Assembly (NCBI GenBank): GCA_012295275.1
Contig: CM022677.1
Location: 19,899,041 to 19,936,540, forward strand
Direction of reading: 5' to 3'
DNA length: 37,500 nt
DNA from: Chrysomallon squamiferum
Taxonomy: Eukaryota; Mollusca; Gastropoda; Neomphalida; Peltospiridae
In this document: positions 36,990-37,500 of the stretch, in pieces
How the letters are laid out: the number at the start of each line of letters is the position of its first letter
How positions within the stretch are numbered: the first letter of the stretch is position 1
Notes under the pieces: model-generated
Databases searched by the model: none
What the model was told of the DNA's origin: nothing
What the model saw: only the letters and a program-made list of their open reading frames with translations
Made by a program: the position numbers and the translations under genes

Positions 36990-37320
36990 AGCTGCTTCCC
37001 ATTTTCCTCCAACCGACAACTGAAACGTGACGCACCGCGAAGCAGCGCCTACGACTGCAACGTGAAGCCTGGAGGTCACCTGAAGGTCAGCTTAGACACG
37101 TCATCAAGAAACGTGAACGGTCGATACTGAAACATTTTGCGAGAGACTGGTACTGCGCATTCACCGCAGTCTCGCGTAGTTTACAACAGGAATCCAGTGT
37201 ACGTGACTTCGTGCGTGTCGTAGCGGTCGACGTTCAGTGTTTGTGTCGTGACGATGTTGACTTAGATGACTGCGCCGTTTATCCCTGATAGACCCGATTT
37301 GTTTACAGAGGATAAATACT
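36990..37320. other. unique G+C-richer island, no gene supported
   Basis: A non-repetitive 330 bp stands out in base composition. On the plus strand a frame is open to a TGA at 37128-37130 (SCFPFSSNRQLKRDAPRSSA...). It has an acceptor-like AACAACCAG before 36994 but no partner exon. It could equally be a promoter or first exon of a gene to the right. Confidence 0.35.
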
Positions 37321-37334
37321 GAATAAGAGAGGGA

Positions 37335-37500
<166 letters not shown>

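Overview
The window is animal genomic DNA, most likely from a mollusc. The genes are broken into short exons with GT-AG introns, the gene content is metazoan (an arylsulfatase B-type enzyme and an AA15-type lytic polysaccharide monooxygenase), and the space between exons is almost entirely simple repeats: (GA)n/(TC)n, (TTA)n, (TAC)n, (TA)n and tetranucleotides. Several minisatellites and a few decayed transposon pieces are also present. The mollusc assignment is inference. There is no bacterial-style operon, rRNA, tRNA or CRISPR array.

Four multi-exon genes can be assembled by hand from splice sites and reading-frame phase. (1) Plus strand, about 371-7091: the 3' part of an unrecognised gene. 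Its exons lie at 371-471 (tentative), 1815-1985, 5272-5357, 5950-6160, 6714-6762 and 7051-7091, and the 5' end lies off the left edge. (2) Minus strand, 18992 down to 7913: a gene of about 12 coding exons for a protein of about 1,390 residues. A Hint (Hedgehog/intein-type) domain is split over two exons, and the C-terminal part is long and hydrophobic. It has a TATA box and a non-coding first exon near 19.0 kb, and one coding exon carries an apparent 1-nt frameshift. (3) Plus strand, 20910-30331: a secreted sulfatase with an intact CTPSR formylglycine motif. Eleven exons are phase-consistent up to 27693 and the last exon is clear, but the part between (28.9-29.7 kb) is damaged or misassembled. 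(4) Minus strand, 35792 down to 32895: a secreted AA15-like copper monooxygenase. Its predicted signal peptide ends exactly before the histidine needed for the copper site. A Thr-rich linker and a Cys-containing tail follow.

Genes 1 and 2 converge near 7.1-7.9 kb, genes 2 and 3 diverge around 19-20.9 kb, and genes 3 and 4 converge at 30.3-32.9 kb. Both secreted enzymes could act on extracellular polysaccharides (sulfated glycans; chitin or cellulose), but nothing in the sequence shows co-regulation. The region right of about 35.85 kb holds no supported gene.

The most unusual items are the Hint-domain gene (with a partial copy of its Hint exon stranded between two poly-T runs in an intron, and an alternative Glu/Gly-rich reading frame), two hAT-like transposon ends sitting within a few bases of exon ends of the same gene, and the unrecognised plus-strand gene at the left. 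Several single-base frame breaks across three genes raise the question of assembly indels versus true decay. All exon models here are manual and need transcript support.
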